From contig CAAGRW010000008.1 in the NCBI GenBank assembly GCA_900772775.1, positions 1 through 34,461 on the forward strand: DNA of 34,461 bases. The letters run 5' to 3'. The notes beneath the pieces are model-generated. The model worked only from the letters and a program-made list of their open reading frames with translations. It was not told the DNA's origin and made no database searches. Source of the stretch: Candidatus Rifleibacteriota bacterium. GTDB lineage: Bacteria; Vulcanimicrobiota; Xenobia; Xenobiales; Xenobiaceae. Shown one piece after another: positions 6,330 to 14,660 of this stretch. The position numbers and the translations under genes are program-made. How positions within the stretch are numbered: the stretch's first letter is position 1; every line of letters begins with the position of its first letter.

Positions 6330-7439
6330 ATGTCAGAGATGATGAGTAAAGATCAAAGGGAACAACTCTTAGCGGCCCTCGATGCTCTCGAGCGCGAGCG
6401 CAAATTGCCTAAAGAGAAGATCATAGAGGCCATTGAAGACGCCCTTCAGAAAGCCTATGAGCGCAATTACGGCACCAATCAGCAAGTGATCGTTGAATTG
6501 GATCGCGATACTGCCGATTTGCACATCTGGTTGCGTAAAACCGTAGTTCCCGAAGTCATGGACAGCAACCGCGAGATTAAGCTTGAAGAAGCCGAGCAAT
6601 TGGCTCCCAATGTCGAAGTCGGCATGGAGATCGATATCGAAACTACCAACGAAAACTTCGGTCGCATTGCCGCCCAGAGCGCCAAGCAAGTCATTTTGCA
6701 ACGCATGCGCGAATTTGAGCGCGATATTATCCGCGACGAATTTAGTGACAGACGCGGCAAGCTCATGAGCGGTACGGTTACTCGCCACGAGCGCCGGGAA
6801 ATTACTGTCGATTTGGGACGTGCCGAAGGTATCATTCCTCCTTCCGAGCAAGCTCACAGCGAGTTCTTCCACGTCGGAGATCGCATTAAAGCTTTAGTCC
6901 TCGAAGTTAAAGACGGCCCGCACGGTCCGCAGATTATCTTGTCTCGTTCCTCCCCTGGCTTGCTCAAGTGCCTCTTCGAAACTCAGGTTCCTGAGATCGA
7001 AAAAGGCGTAGTCCAGATCAAAGCCGTCGTTCGTGAAGCCGGTTTGCGCTCCAAGATTGCTGTTCGCTCTACCGACCCGAACGTAGATCCCGTCGGAGCT
7101 TGCGTAGGCCCCAAGGGCAGCCGCGTCCAAGGTATCGTTGAAGAGCTGCGCAACGAAAAGATCGACGTTATTCCGTGGTCTGACAATATTGAAGAATTTA
7201 TTGCCAACGCTTTGCAACCCAGCCGTGTAACCAAAGTTATTCCCAACAAAGAGCAGAATAACGCTGTGGTTATCGTCCCCGATCAGCAATTGCCTTTGGC
7301 TATCGGTCGCGAAGGACAGAACGCTCGTCTGGCTGCCAAACTTACTGGTTGGCATATAGACATTAAGAGCGAATCCAGCGCTGCCGCCGAAGCGGCCAAG
7401 AAACAAGCCGCCGAAGCTGCCAAACAAGAAGGAGAATAA
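6330..7439 (+). CDS. nusA: Transcription termination/antitermination factor NusA
   Basis: A 369-residue NusA that binds RNA polymerase and RNA to modulate pausing, termination and antitermination. In order: the N-terminal polymerase-binding domain (about 1-130), an S1 domain (about 135-205, SGTVTRHERREITVDLGRAEGIIP), KH1 (GVVQIKAVVREAGLRSKIAV with VGACVGPKGSRV) and KH2 (VVIVPDQQLPLAIGREGQNARLAA). The acidic repeats of proteobacterial NusA are absent, as in Firmicutes. A tail of about 20 residues rich in Ala, Lys and Glu follows KH2. Three start codons lie close together (6330, 6339, 6342). Two bases separate the stop from rnpM. Confidence 0.97.
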   Translation: MSEMMSKDQREQLLAALDALERERKLPKEKIIEAIEDALQKAYERNYGTNQQVIVELDRDTADLHIWLRKTVVPEVMDSNREIKLEEAEQLAPNVEVGMEIDIETTNENFGRIAAQSAKQVILQRMREFERDIIRDEFSDRRGKLMSGTVTRHERREITVDLGRAEGIIPPSEQAHSEFFHVGDRIKALVLEVKDGPHGPQIILSRSSPGLLKCLFETQVPEIEKGVVQIKAVVREAGLRSKIAVRSTDPNVDPVGACVGPKGSRVQGIVEELRNEKIDVIPWSDNIEEFIANALQPSRVTKVIPNKEQNNAVVIVPDQQLPLAIGREGQNARLAAKLTGWHIDIKSESSAAAEAAKKQAAEAAKQEGE

Positions 7440-7441
7440 GC

Positions 7442-7774
7442 GTGTCAACCAGCTCGTCCAGAATCCCTGAGCGCATGTGCGTAGCGTGCCGTCGCATGAG
7501 ATCGAGAGACGGGCTGTTTCGCCTTGTAAGACCTACCGACGGCGGAGCTATCGTTATCAACCAAGATGGCAAGATATGTGGCAAGGGCTTTTATATTTGC
7601 CGCTCCGCCGAGTGTCTAAAAAAATTAGAGAAAGACAAGCGGCTGCGTAAGAATTTCAGCACAAAGTTATCTGAGGAAGCGCTTCTGTGGTTAAAAGAAC
7701 AGCTGGAGCGCCAAGAGGCCAACCAGACCGAACCTGCGGCAGCATCTTGTAGTGAGGAAGTGAAAGATTTATGA
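7442..7774 (+). CDS. rnpM: RnpM/YlxR family RNA-binding protein (DUF448)
   Basis: A 110-residue YlxR protein. The defining N-terminal segment is clear: RIPERMCVACRRMRSRDGLFRLVR, then GKGFYICRSAECLKKL. YlxR (renamed RnpM) has been reported to bind and modulate RNase P and lies in nusA-infB operons of many Gram-positive bacteria. The start is GTG, two bases after nusA. The stop overlaps the infB start by four bases (ATGA). The L7Ae-like ylxQ gene often found next to ylxR is absent. The C-terminal 30 residues are low-complexity (NQTEPAAASCSEE). Confidence 0.9.
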   Translation: MSTSSSRIPERMCVACRRMRSRDGLFRLVRPTDGGAIVINQDGKICGKGFYICRSAECLKKLEKDKRLRKNFSTKLSEEALLWLKEQLERQEANQTEPAAASCSEEVKDL

Positions 7775-10671
7775 GTAGTAATACCAATGCCGGGGGCAAA
7801 ATTCGCGTTTATGAATTAGCCCGCGAGCTAGGCATCGAAGACAGCAAATCTCTGATCAATATCCTCAGGGGAATGGGCTATCCTGTCAAAACTGCTGCCA
7901 ACAGCATTCCCAACGAGGCTGTGCAGAAAGTACGCGAAACCGTAACTCCGCATTTGGAGCAATTGCGTCGCGAAGCTCAGGCCAAAACTAAAGCCCAAGA
8001 AGAAGAAGCTCAGGCCAAGTCTGCTGCCAGTAAGCCTGCTGTACGTATTGCCAAACGTGCCACTCAAGAAGAAAAGCAAGCTCTCATCGAGCGCAAAATC
8101 AATCGCAACGAGGAGAATAACAATCCTCGTCCCATTCGCACTAGCAACGTAAAAGTGCGTCAGACCGCCGGCGCTTTCCGCCGCACCACTTTGGGTGGCA
8201 TTCGTCCTATTACTCGCAACATTAGTCCCACTTTGCGTGCTCAAGAAGCTGCCGAAAAAGCCGCTAAGGAAGCCGCCGAGAAGGCCGCTCAGGAAGCTGC
8301 CGAAAAAGCTGCTAAAGAAGCCGCCGAGAAGGCTGCTCAAGAAGCTGCCGAAAAGGCTGCCCGTGAAAAAGCCGAAAAAGAAGCTGCTGAAAAAGAGGCC
8401 CAGCGCTTAGCTGCCCTCAAAGAGCAGAATCGCAAGCGTTCCGCCAATAAGCGTCAGGACGATGACGACGAAGAAAACGAAAAAGAAATGGTCGATTTGC
8501 CTATCATTTCTCCCGAAGAGATGGGTATTAAACAAGATGAGAGCATTTCTCTCTCTACTCCTATCACCGGAATTTCCGTAGAAGACGCTTTTTCTTCCGA
8601 TTTCGGCAGCGGCGCTGTCAATTACGAAAGCGGTCGCAACAATCGCAATTCTGGCGAAGGTCGTCCTCCTCGAGTAAAAGGCGGACACAACAACAATCAG
8701 CCTAACCGAGGTGGTATGCAAAATAATCGCGGCGGCCAAGGCCACAATAATAACCAGCGTGGCAACAATCAGCGTGGCGGTATGCAAAACAATCGCAACA
8801 ACCAACGCGGCGGTATGCAAAACAATCGCAACCAGCGCGGCGGTATGCAAAACAACCGCAACCAGCGCGGCAATCAGCGCGGCGGTCACGCTTCCCAGCC
8901 TCAGCAGCCTGTCGTTCAGCCTCAGGAAAAGACCATCATTATCCCCGAGGTTATTTCCTTAGCCGATTTGGCTACTCGTATGGGACGTCCGGCCAACAAC
9001 CTTATCAGCACTTTCGTGCGCCAGGGCAAGATGGTCTCCATCAACCAAGCTCTCTCCTACGAAGAAGCCCGCGACTTGGCTCTTTCTTATGGTTACAAAG
9101 TAGGCGAAATGTCTACCGAAGACGTACCTTTGGAGCTTATCGATGAAGATGAGGGCAAGCTCGTTTCTCGTCCTCCCGTCATTTCCGTACTGGGCCACGT
9201 AGACCACGGTAAGACCTCCCTTTTGGACGCTATCCGCCGTACTTCCGTGGTTTCCGGTGAAGCTGGCGGTATTACCCAAACTATCGGTGCTTACACTGTC
9301 ACTCACGACGGTCAAAAGATTACCTTTATTGACACTCCCGGTCACGAAGCTTTCACCCAAATGAGAGCTCGCGGTGCTGCCATTACTGATATTGCCATTT
9401 TGGTAGTAGCTGCCAACGACGGTGTGATGCCTCAGACTATCGAAGCTATCAACCACGCCAGAGCAGCCAACTTGCCCATTATCGTAGCTATCAACAAGAT
9501 TGACTTGCCCGAATCCAACGCCGACAGAGTCATGACTCAGCTTACCGAGTACGGACTTTTGGCCGAAGAATGGGGCGGCGATACCGTCATGTGCAAGATC
9601 TCTGCCAAGAAGAATATCGGTTTAGACGACCTCTTAGAAATGGTTATTCTTCAGGCCGAGACTATGGAGCTCAAAGCCAACCCCAATACCAAAGCCCAAG
9701 GTACCATCATCGAAGGCTCTATCGACAAAGGTAAAGGCCCGGTCGCTACAGTCTTGGTACAAAACGGTACTTTGAAAGTTGGCGACACCGTAGTTGTAGG
9801 TAAAACTTGGGGCAGATTGCGCGCTTTGCTTAATGAAAAAGGCAAAAACATTAAGAGCGCCGGTCCTTCCATCCCTGTAGAAGTTGTCGGTCTGGAAGCT
9901 GTTCCCGACGCCGGCGATCACTTACAAGTGGTCGAAGACGAAAAGATGGCTCGTCAGGTTTCCGAAGCTCGTACTGCTAAGGCTAGACATACTCGTATCA
10001 ATTCCGGTAGCCGTCAGACTTTGGAAAGCCTCTTTGCCGACTTGCAAAACGGCGTAGCCAAAGATCTCAACTTGCTGGTTAAAGCCGAGAGTCACGGTAG
10101 CTTGCAAGCTCTTACTCAGTCTTTAAACAAGCTCAGTACCGACGAAGTGGCTGTGAAGATCATCCACTCCGGCGTAGGTGCTATTTCTGAAACCGACGTC
10201 ATGTTGGCTTCCGCTTCTAAAGCTATTATTATTGGCTTCAATGTTCGTCCCGGCGCTATGGTTAAGCGCTTGGCTGATATGGAAGAAGTGGAAATCCGCA
10301 CCTACCGTATCATTTACGAAGTTATCGAGCATATCAAGAAGGCTATGTCCGGTTTGCTTACTCCCGACATCGAAGAAGTTGTCTTGGGTAAAGCTGAAGT
10401 ACGTCAAGTCTTCAAGATTAGCAAGATCGGTAAAGTGGCCGGTTGCTACGTTACCGAAGGTAAAGTGGTGCGCGGCGGTCTCTGCCGTCTCTTGCGTGAC
10501 GATGTGGTTATCTACGAAAGCACCATCGACACTCTGCGCCGCTTCAAAGATGACGCTCGCGAAGTTTTGGAAGGCTTCGAGTGCGGCTTAACAATCACCA
10601 ACTATGCCGACTTACAGGAAGGCGACGTGGTGGAGTGCTATCAAAAAGTAGAACACCAGCGCGAACTGTAA
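7771..10671 (+). CDS. infB: Translation initiation factor IF-2 with long repetitive N-terminal region
   Basis: A 966-residue GTPase that places initiator tRNA on the 30S subunit and promotes subunit joining. It begins with an IF2N domain (KIRVYELARELGIEDSKSLINILRGMGYPVK). Residues about 159-210 are a helical Ala-Glu-Lys repeat of the AAEKAAKE type. Residues about 300-375 are a Gly/Arg/Asn/Gln-rich repeat (GGMQNNRNQRGG units). A second IF2N-like domain then precedes the G domain: GHVDHGKT at 475-482, DTPGH at 521-525, NKID at 575-578. Domains II-IV follow, ending in the conserved GLTITNYADLQEGDVVECY. Overlap with rnpM implies translational coupling. The RG/NQ-rich insert is atypical for IF2. 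Confidence 0.98.
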   Translation: MSSNTNAGGKIRVYELARELGIEDSKSLINILRGMGYPVKTAANSIPNEAVQKVRETVTPHLEQLRREAQAKTKAQEEEAQAKSAASKPAVRIAKRATQEEKQALIERKINRNEENNNPRPIRTSNVKVRQTAGAFRRTTLGGIRPITRNISPTLRAQEAAEKAAKEAAEKAAQEAAEKAAKEAAEKAAQEAAEKAAREKAEKEAAEKEAQRLAALKEQNRKRSANKRQDDDDEENEKEMVDLPIISPEEMGIKQDESISLSTPITGISVEDAFSSDFGSGAVNYESGRNNRNSGEGRPPRVKGGHNNNQPNRGGMQNNRGGQGHNNNQRGNNQRGGMQNNRNNQRGGMQNNRNQRGGMQNNRNQRGNQRGGHASQPQQPVVQPQEKTIIIPEVISLADLATRMGRPANNLISTFVRQGKMVSINQALSYEEARDLALSYGYKVGEMSTEDVPLELIDEDEGKLVSRPPVISVLGHVDHGKTSLLDAIRRTSVVSGEAGGITQTIGAYTVTHDGQKITFIDTPGHEAFTQMRARGAAITDIAILVVAANDGVMPQTIEAINHARAANLPIIVAINKIDLPESNADRVMTQLTEYGLLAEEWGGDTVMCKISAKKNIGLDDLLEMVILQAETMELKANPNTKAQGTIIEGSIDKGKGPVATVLVQNGTLKVGDTVVVGKTWGRLRALLNEKGKNIKSAGPSIPVEVVGLEAVPDAGDHLQVVEDEKMARQVSEARTAKARHTRINSGSRQTLESLFADLQNGVAKDLNLLVKAESHGSLQALTQSLNKLSTDEVAVKIIHSGVGAISETDVMLASASKAIIIGFNVRPGAMVKRLADMEEVEIRTYRIIYEVIEHIKKAMSGLLTPDIEEVVLGKAEVRQVFKISKIGKVAGCYVTEGKVVRGGLCRLLRDDVVIYESTIDTLRRFKDDAREVLEGFECGLTITNYADLQEGDVVECYQKVEHQREL
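8245..8400 (+). repeat. In-gene tandem repeat coding AAEKAA(K/Q)E units of IF2
   Basis: Tandem 24-base units in frame, in an approximate 48-base alternation, encode a long charged helix of the kind seen in many IF2 N-terminal linkers. The third codon positions vary between copies, so the repeat is old or under protein-level selection. Confidence 0.85.
8685..8890 (+). repeat. In-gene repeat coding the GGMQNNRNQRG units of IF2
   Basis: Several direct copies of a unit of about 30 bases (CGCGGCGGTATGCAAAACAA plus CGCAACCAG) lie in frame within infB. They encode a disordered Gly/Arg/Asn/Gln segment that resembles RNA-binding RGG regions. It is not a CRISPR array: units are contiguous and coding. 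Confidence 0.85.
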
Positions 10672-10683
10672 TTTGAGCTTAGG

Positions 10684-10760
10684 GCCCGCCGTCAAATTCT
10701 GAAGAGCGAAGGAGGTAATAAATAATCCTCCTCTGCTTGGCAAGATACGGCGGGCTTTTG
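10684..10760 (+). terminator. Two-tier stem-loop between infB and rbfA (terminator or RNA element)
   Basis: GCCCGCCGT (10684-10692) pairs perfectly with ACGGCGGGC (10747-10755), which is followed by TTTTGGTTTT. Nested inside is a second stem, AGGAGG (10710-10715) with CCTCCT (10727-10732), extendable outward. This is much larger than a simple terminator and includes a ribosome-binding-site-like GGAGG in the stem. It may partly terminate or stabilise mRNA ends ahead of rbfA. Confidence 0.6.
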
Positions 10761-10809
10761 GTTTTAAATCATCAACAAAAAATCATCAAATAAGGACATC
10801 ATCAATTAT

Positions 10810-11214
10810 ATGAATCATCATTTAGTGCGTTTGCGCGGCCTCATTTTAGAGGTTGGTAACGAAATCATCCATCGTGTGAAAGATCCCGCTGTCTTCCCTC
10901 CCGAAAAAGAAGGCCAAGAGATCATTACTTTAACAGATGTAGATTTAAGCGCCGATACTTCTTTGGCTAAATTTTATGTCAGCATTATGGCTCCTGAAGA
11001 GAGACAGAAAGCTATTATTGACGGCTTAAATAAAGCTAAAGGGTTCTTGCGCCGCGAATTGGCTAAAGAGCTGTGCATTAAGAATATACCTTCAGTGGCT
11101 TTCTTCCGCGATCAGACCCAAGAAAAAGCCGAACATATGCTTAGCTTATTAGAGAGCTTAAATATTCCCAAAGCAGACAGCAATGACGAAAATCACGAGG
11201 AAGAGGATTTCTAA
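10810..11214 (+). CDS. rbfA: Ribosome-binding factor A
   Basis: A 134-residue KH-type protein that binds the 30S subunit during late maturation of 16S rRNA. Recognisable segments are VRLRGLILEVGNEIIHRVKDP, the central TLTDVDLSADTSLAKFYVSIM and the LNKAKGFLRRELAKELCIKNIPSVAFFRD block with the conserved interhelical region. A short acidic tail (DSNDENHEEEDF) follows. It lies downstream of infB after a structured 138-base spacer and three bases ahead of the DHH phosphoesterase gene, an order common in bacteria. Confidence 0.95.
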   Translation: MNHHLVRLRGLILEVGNEIIHRVKDPAVFPPEKEGQEIITLTDVDLSADTSLAKFYVSIMAPEERQKAIIDGLNKAKGFLRRELAKELCIKNIPSVAFFRDQTQEKAEHMLSLLESLNIPKADSNDENHEEEDF

Positions 11215-11217
11215 GGT

Positions 11218-12201
11218 ATGGATTTCTGTTACCAAATTCCTTCCGAATGTCAAAATATAGCTCAGGTGCTGTTACATAGTGACAATATTTTAGTAGTACC
11301 TCATATCAATATTGACGGTGACGACTTAGGTAGTATGGTAGCTTGTGCGCAAGTTTTAAAGAGCTTACGCAAAAAATACTATTTATACAGTCCTGACGGA
11401 GCGCCGGACATCTTCCGTTTTATGAAGGGCACTGCTGAAATTCATACTGAGTTGCCTGACAAAGCTCAATTTGATTTAGCTTTAGTTTTAGAATGTCCTC
11501 AGCAAAGCCGTTTGCCGCAAAACTTAAATTTGCGCCAAGTTTGCCAAAAAGTCATCAACTTAGATCACCATCCCATGAATAAACTGGAAGCGGACTACAA
11601 TTGGATCGATCCCAGTTTTGCTGCTTTGGGTGAAATGCTCTATTTTGTCTTTAAGGCTATGGACGCTGAGATCAATCGTGACTGTGCCGAAGCGCTCTAC
11701 ACTTCTATAGTATCTGATTCGGGCTCGTTCCGTTTTTCCAAAGTATCTTCGCGCACTCATCAAGTAGCGGCCCATTTATTGAGCATTTTGGGCGATATTA
11801 GTTATATACATAATAATATTTTCAGTGGTTTTACTTTAAACGACTTGAAATTGCAAGCTATGTGTATGCAAACTTTGCAAACTTATGCCAATGGCAAATT
11901 GGTGACCGCTTCTTTAACTGAAGAGATGCTCAAAGCTTGTGGCGTAGACGAAAACAACACTCAAATGCTTTTAGGACGCCTCAATGTGTTGCGTGGCAGC
12001 GAAATTTTCGCTTTCTTTAAAGCTGTAGTTCCGGGAGAAGTGCGCGTCTCACTGCGCTCAACTGGACGCAAAATTAACGACGTCGCCGCTAAACACGAAG
12101 GAGGCGGCCACGATCAGGCGGCGGCTTGCCGCTTCCACGACAAAACTTTGGAAGAAGTTTACAATATACTTCTCCCGGAGTTGTTAGCTAAATTCGACTA
12201 A
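11218..12201 (+). CDS. nrnA: DHH/DHHA1 phosphoesterase, NrnA-like oligoribonuclease
   Basis: A 327-residue member of the DHH family related to NrnA, which degrades nanoRNA dinucleotides and in some species cyclic dinucleotides or pAp. Metal-binding motifs: H29-I-N-I-D33-G-D35 (motif I), D116-H117-H118 (motif III), and D167 in SDSGSFRF (motif IV). The DHHA1 substrate-binding loop GGGHDQAAA lies near the C-terminus. The motif II position, normally Asp in D-x(5-6)-R-L, reads L-E92-C-P-Q-Q-S-R-L, so a Glu replaces the Asp. It follows rbfA by three bases, the standard neighbourhood. It converges on the DUF4127 gene with only 18 bases between and no obvious terminator. Confidence 0.9.
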   Translation: MDFCYQIPSECQNIAQVLLHSDNILVVPHINIDGDDLGSMVACAQVLKSLRKKYYLYSPDGAPDIFRFMKGTAEIHTELPDKAQFDLALVLECPQQSRLPQNLNLRQVCQKVINLDHHPMNKLEADYNWIDPSFAALGEMLYFVFKAMDAEINRDCAEALYTSIVSDSGSFRFSKVSSRTHQVAAHLLSILGDISYIHNNIFSGFTLNDLKLQAMCMQTLQTYANGKLVTASLTEEMLKACGVDENNTQMLLGRLNVLRGSEIFAFFKAVVPGEVRVSLRSTGRKINDVAAKHEGGGHDQAAACRFHDKTLEEVYNILLPELLAKFD

Positions 12202-12219
12202 TGTTAAGCTAAAGCTTGG

Positions 12220-13941
12220 CTATAGCTCCACTTCTAGCCCGACTTCAAAGAGACGATGCCAAGGCAACTCTACTTTGAGGCTCGGGCTCAATTTTTTTTC
12301 TGGCCAAGCTTGCACAAGTTGCGCCAAATAGCTCTTCTCTTGCGCTAAAATTTCGCTTTCTAAAGCCAATTGTTGCTCTTTGCCAAGTAGCACAAAAGCG
12401 CCGCCTACTCTGGCGCTTAATTGGGGACGAATAAGCGTCTGATAAAAATAATCATCCAATAAGCGCTCAAGCAAGAAGCGGCGCTGCTCTTTTTCTAAGC
12501 GGGCTTGCTCAGCTGGCGAAGCCTTAAACTTGGGGCAAGCCCGCCGCCAAGAGGCTAAAGCTGCCCAGGCCAAGATGGTGCCTAAAGCGTTGCCCAACGT
12601 ATTCCAAGCGCTGTAGCCGGCGATTTTAGCGACAGCACCCGATTGGATAAGCCAGCTAACCAGTTGACGCGAGCCGCCATTGGCATAGGCAAGATCGGCA
12701 ATATAGACTTGTTTGCCTGCTTCTAAAGAGGCGGCTACTTTTTGTTGCCAAGCTGACCACAAAGGCTCTGGTAAATCAGACTTTCCCTCAGCTTGGCTAC
12801 AAGCTTCTAGCTGGCTTTGCCAAGGTGCATAGACAAAGATCTGGGGCACAGCCGAGCCTGGGCCGCTTTGACCTTCTGGCAGCAAAACCGCGTTGAGCCA
12901 CTGGGCCTGGGAAGCTAACACTTGCGCTAAGTTTTTGCCTTCGTAGCGCCCAACTTGCTCTTCAGCTCCAGCATAAGGCCAAACAATTTCCAGGCTACTG
13001 TGACCACACACAGCTCTAGCTAGTAAAAGCATAGCCGTTTCGTCTGTGCCTACGCCCACCGAAGCTGAAGAGCAACTATTTAAACGTTCTTGCAAGAACT
13101 TAGCTTCCCAAAGGTTGAGCCCGCTAGTTTTGCTATCATCCAGGCACAGCGCCAAGAAGCCGCCGCCGCACGCCTCGGTTTGGGCACGTTTAGTCCAAGC
13201 TTCAAGCAAAAGTTCATTTATTTCATCCTTGCGGCGGCGGAAGCCTAAATATTGCTGCCAGAAAGCCGGAGCCAGTTGGTAAAGGTCGCTCCAGTTTCTG
13301 GCCGACAGCACTTGCGCCTCTGCTGCTCGACGGCGAATATTTAATTCACGGTAGCTTTTTTCTGTATGCGCTATTTTAGCTGCCGCAACTTGTGAAACTG
13401 CTGCTACTACAGGCGCACCTTCAGTATGAGCTACCGCACCTGCGCTGTGAGCGGCAGCAGCGTAGTGTTGCTCCAACTCTTGAGCAAATTGCTGAGATAA
13501 TTTAGTTAGGCGCAAAGCACCTTCTACTTCTGCAGCAGTATACTGAGTTGGAGCTACTCGCATAATTACAGAAAAAAGATAAAGCGAATAGCCAGGTAAT
13601 TCAGCAAGCAAACGCTGCAGCAGAGGCGCAGCCATGTACGGCGGCCTTGGCCTACGTGAAGCCACTAGGCCGCCGTACAACAAAGCATCGACTGCGGCCA
13701 ACAAACACGGCGCTTCGGCGCCATCTCGGTTGGCCGCAGAACCTAAGGCCAGAGCATCTTTAAACCAGGCGAGCAACTTTTCGCCTTCCGGATTGGCTCT
13801 TTCCGGTTGGCGCTTGTCTTCTCCGCACCATAGAGCCCTTGTGGGCAACAACAAATCTACCTGAGCTATTTGAGCTAGGCGCTGAGGAAATTGCCAACAA
13901 CAAGGGCGATCATCTAGAGGGAGAAAGACTATAGGGCGCAT
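12220..13941 (-). CDS. DUF4127 family protein
   Basis: A 573-residue protein with the diagnostic features I associate with DUF4127: an N-terminal LPLDDRPCCW, YGGLVASRRP, an LDDSKTSGLNLWE segment, GTDETAMLLLAR, DLAYANGGSRQLV and the C-terminal GYSAWNTLGNALGT. No signal peptide or membrane helix is evident. The function of the family is unknown; conserved Asp, Glu and Asn residues would suit an enzyme. Residues about 165-200 are Ala-rich low complexity. The gene looks richer in GC and alanine than its neighbours. It is the last gene of an operon with a zinc-ribbon protein and a TIM-barrel protein, 13 bases after the barrel gene, with no clear ribosome binding site, so coupling is likely. Confidence 0.8.
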   Translation of the reverse strand: MRPIVFLPLDDRPCCWQFPQRLAQIAQVDLLLPTRALWCGEDKRQPERANPEGEKLLAWFKDALALGSAANRDGAEAPCLLAAVDALLYGGLVASRRPRPPYMAAPLLQRLLAELPGYSLYLFSVIMRVAPTQYTAAEVEGALRLTKLSQQFAQELEQHYAAAAHSAGAVAHTEGAPVVAAVSQVAAAKIAHTEKSYRELNIRRRAAEAQVLSARNWSDLYQLAPAFWQQYLGFRRRKDEINELLLEAWTKRAQTEACGGGFLALCLDDSKTSGLNLWEAKFLQERLNSCSSASVGVGTDETAMLLLARAVCGHSSLEIVWPYAGAEEQVGRYEGKNLAQVLASQAQWLNAVLLPEGQSGPGSAVPQIFVYAPWQSQLEACSQAEGKSDLPEPLWSAWQQKVAASLEAGKQVYIADLAYANGGSRQLVSWLIQSGAVAKIAGYSAWNTLGNALGTILAWAALASWRRACPKFKASPAEQARLEKEQRRFLLERLLDDYFYQTLIRPQLSARVGGAFVLLGKEQQLALESEILAQEKSYLAQLVQAWPEKKLSPSLKVELPWHRLFEVGLEVEL

Positions 13942-13954
13942 AGTATCAGTGTTT

Positions 13955-14650
13955 TTAACGATAAATTTCGTCGATAGCTTTGCGGAAGGCAGCTACACGC
14001 TCGCCTAAGTAAGCGGTGCCTAAACCTGTCACCACGGCGCCGATAGCTAAACCGGAGACGCCGACTTCTTGCAAATATTTAACTTCATCGGGGCGAATCT
14101 TTTTCTGAGTAGGCACAATTACAGGAACCCCGGCGCTGCGCACCAAGCGCTTATATTGACAAAGATCGGCGGCTGTAAGTCTGGTGCGATAAAGATCGCG
14201 AGGAATAATGGAAGACTCAATAACGTCTACACCTAAACTTACTAAATCTTGTACAAATTCAGGAGTCCAATCGGGGCCGACAGCCGACATATGAGCCAAT
14301 TCTCTCCACTTTAAATATTCCGGAGGAATATGATTGGCAAATAAGTCCCAAAAATCAAAGCCGAATTGGCGAATTTCAGAAAGATCTTGAGCGTCAGGCA
14401 CTACTTCAGCACCAGTAACAATACCTAAAGGAATGTGCGGACGCACAACATCAGCCACTTTGGCAATTTTTTCTTTTTCAGCTTCCCAAGAGCCAAAATC
14501 GGTGCCACTGGCAAAGTGAGCGCAATTTAAGTGCACTTTCACAGCGTCAGCGCCATTTTCCAAAGCAATACGAGCCAAATTAGGATCGTTTTGAGTGATA
14601 CTTACTAAAAGGACAAACTTTTTAGAAAAAGCTTTTAATAAACTGTGCAT
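13955..14650 (-). CDS. TIM-barrel phosphate-binding-type protein of unknown function
   Basis: A 231-residue protein whose alternating strand-helix pattern fits a TIM barrel: FVLLVSITQ, GADAVKVHLN, PLGIVTG, FWDLFANHIP, HMSAVGPD, GVDVIESSIIP, VPVIVPTQKK and the final GVSGLAIGAVVTG. The last segment resembles the phosphate-binding strands of HisA/NanE/ThiG-like barrels. The motif K-V-H-L-N-C-A-H-F-A-S-G after strand 2 is distinctive and may be part of the active site. I cannot assign a substrate. The ATG at 14648-14650 has AGGA upstream and follows the zinc-ribbon gene by ten bases; the longer upstream reading frame overlaps that gene and is unlikely. Next to DUF4127, it may act in the same undefined pathway. 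Confidence 0.65.
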   Translation of the reverse strand: MHSLLKAFSKKFVLLVSITQNDPNLARIALENGADAVKVHLNCAHFASGTDFGSWEAEKEKIAKVADVVRPHIPLGIVTGAEVVPDAQDLSEIRQFGFDFWDLFANHIPPEYLKWRELAHMSAVGPDWTPEFVQDLVSLGVDVIESSIIPRDLYRTRLTAADLCQYKRLVRSAGVPVIVPTQKKIRPDEVKYLQEVGVSGLAIGAVVTGLGTAYLGERVAAFRKAIDEIYR

Positions 14651-14660
14651 ATTACACTTC

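Noticed and set aside
6255..6330. Possible frameshift at the end of rimP
   Set aside because: The +1 frame continues for about 30 codons but does not yield the GLxRPL motif or an SH3-like domain, so a genuine truncation is more likely; only read data could settle it.
8685..8890. Regular short repeats resembling a CRISPR-like or tandem array
   Set aside because: The units are contiguous, without spacers, and read in frame inside infB as GGMQNNRNQRG repeats.
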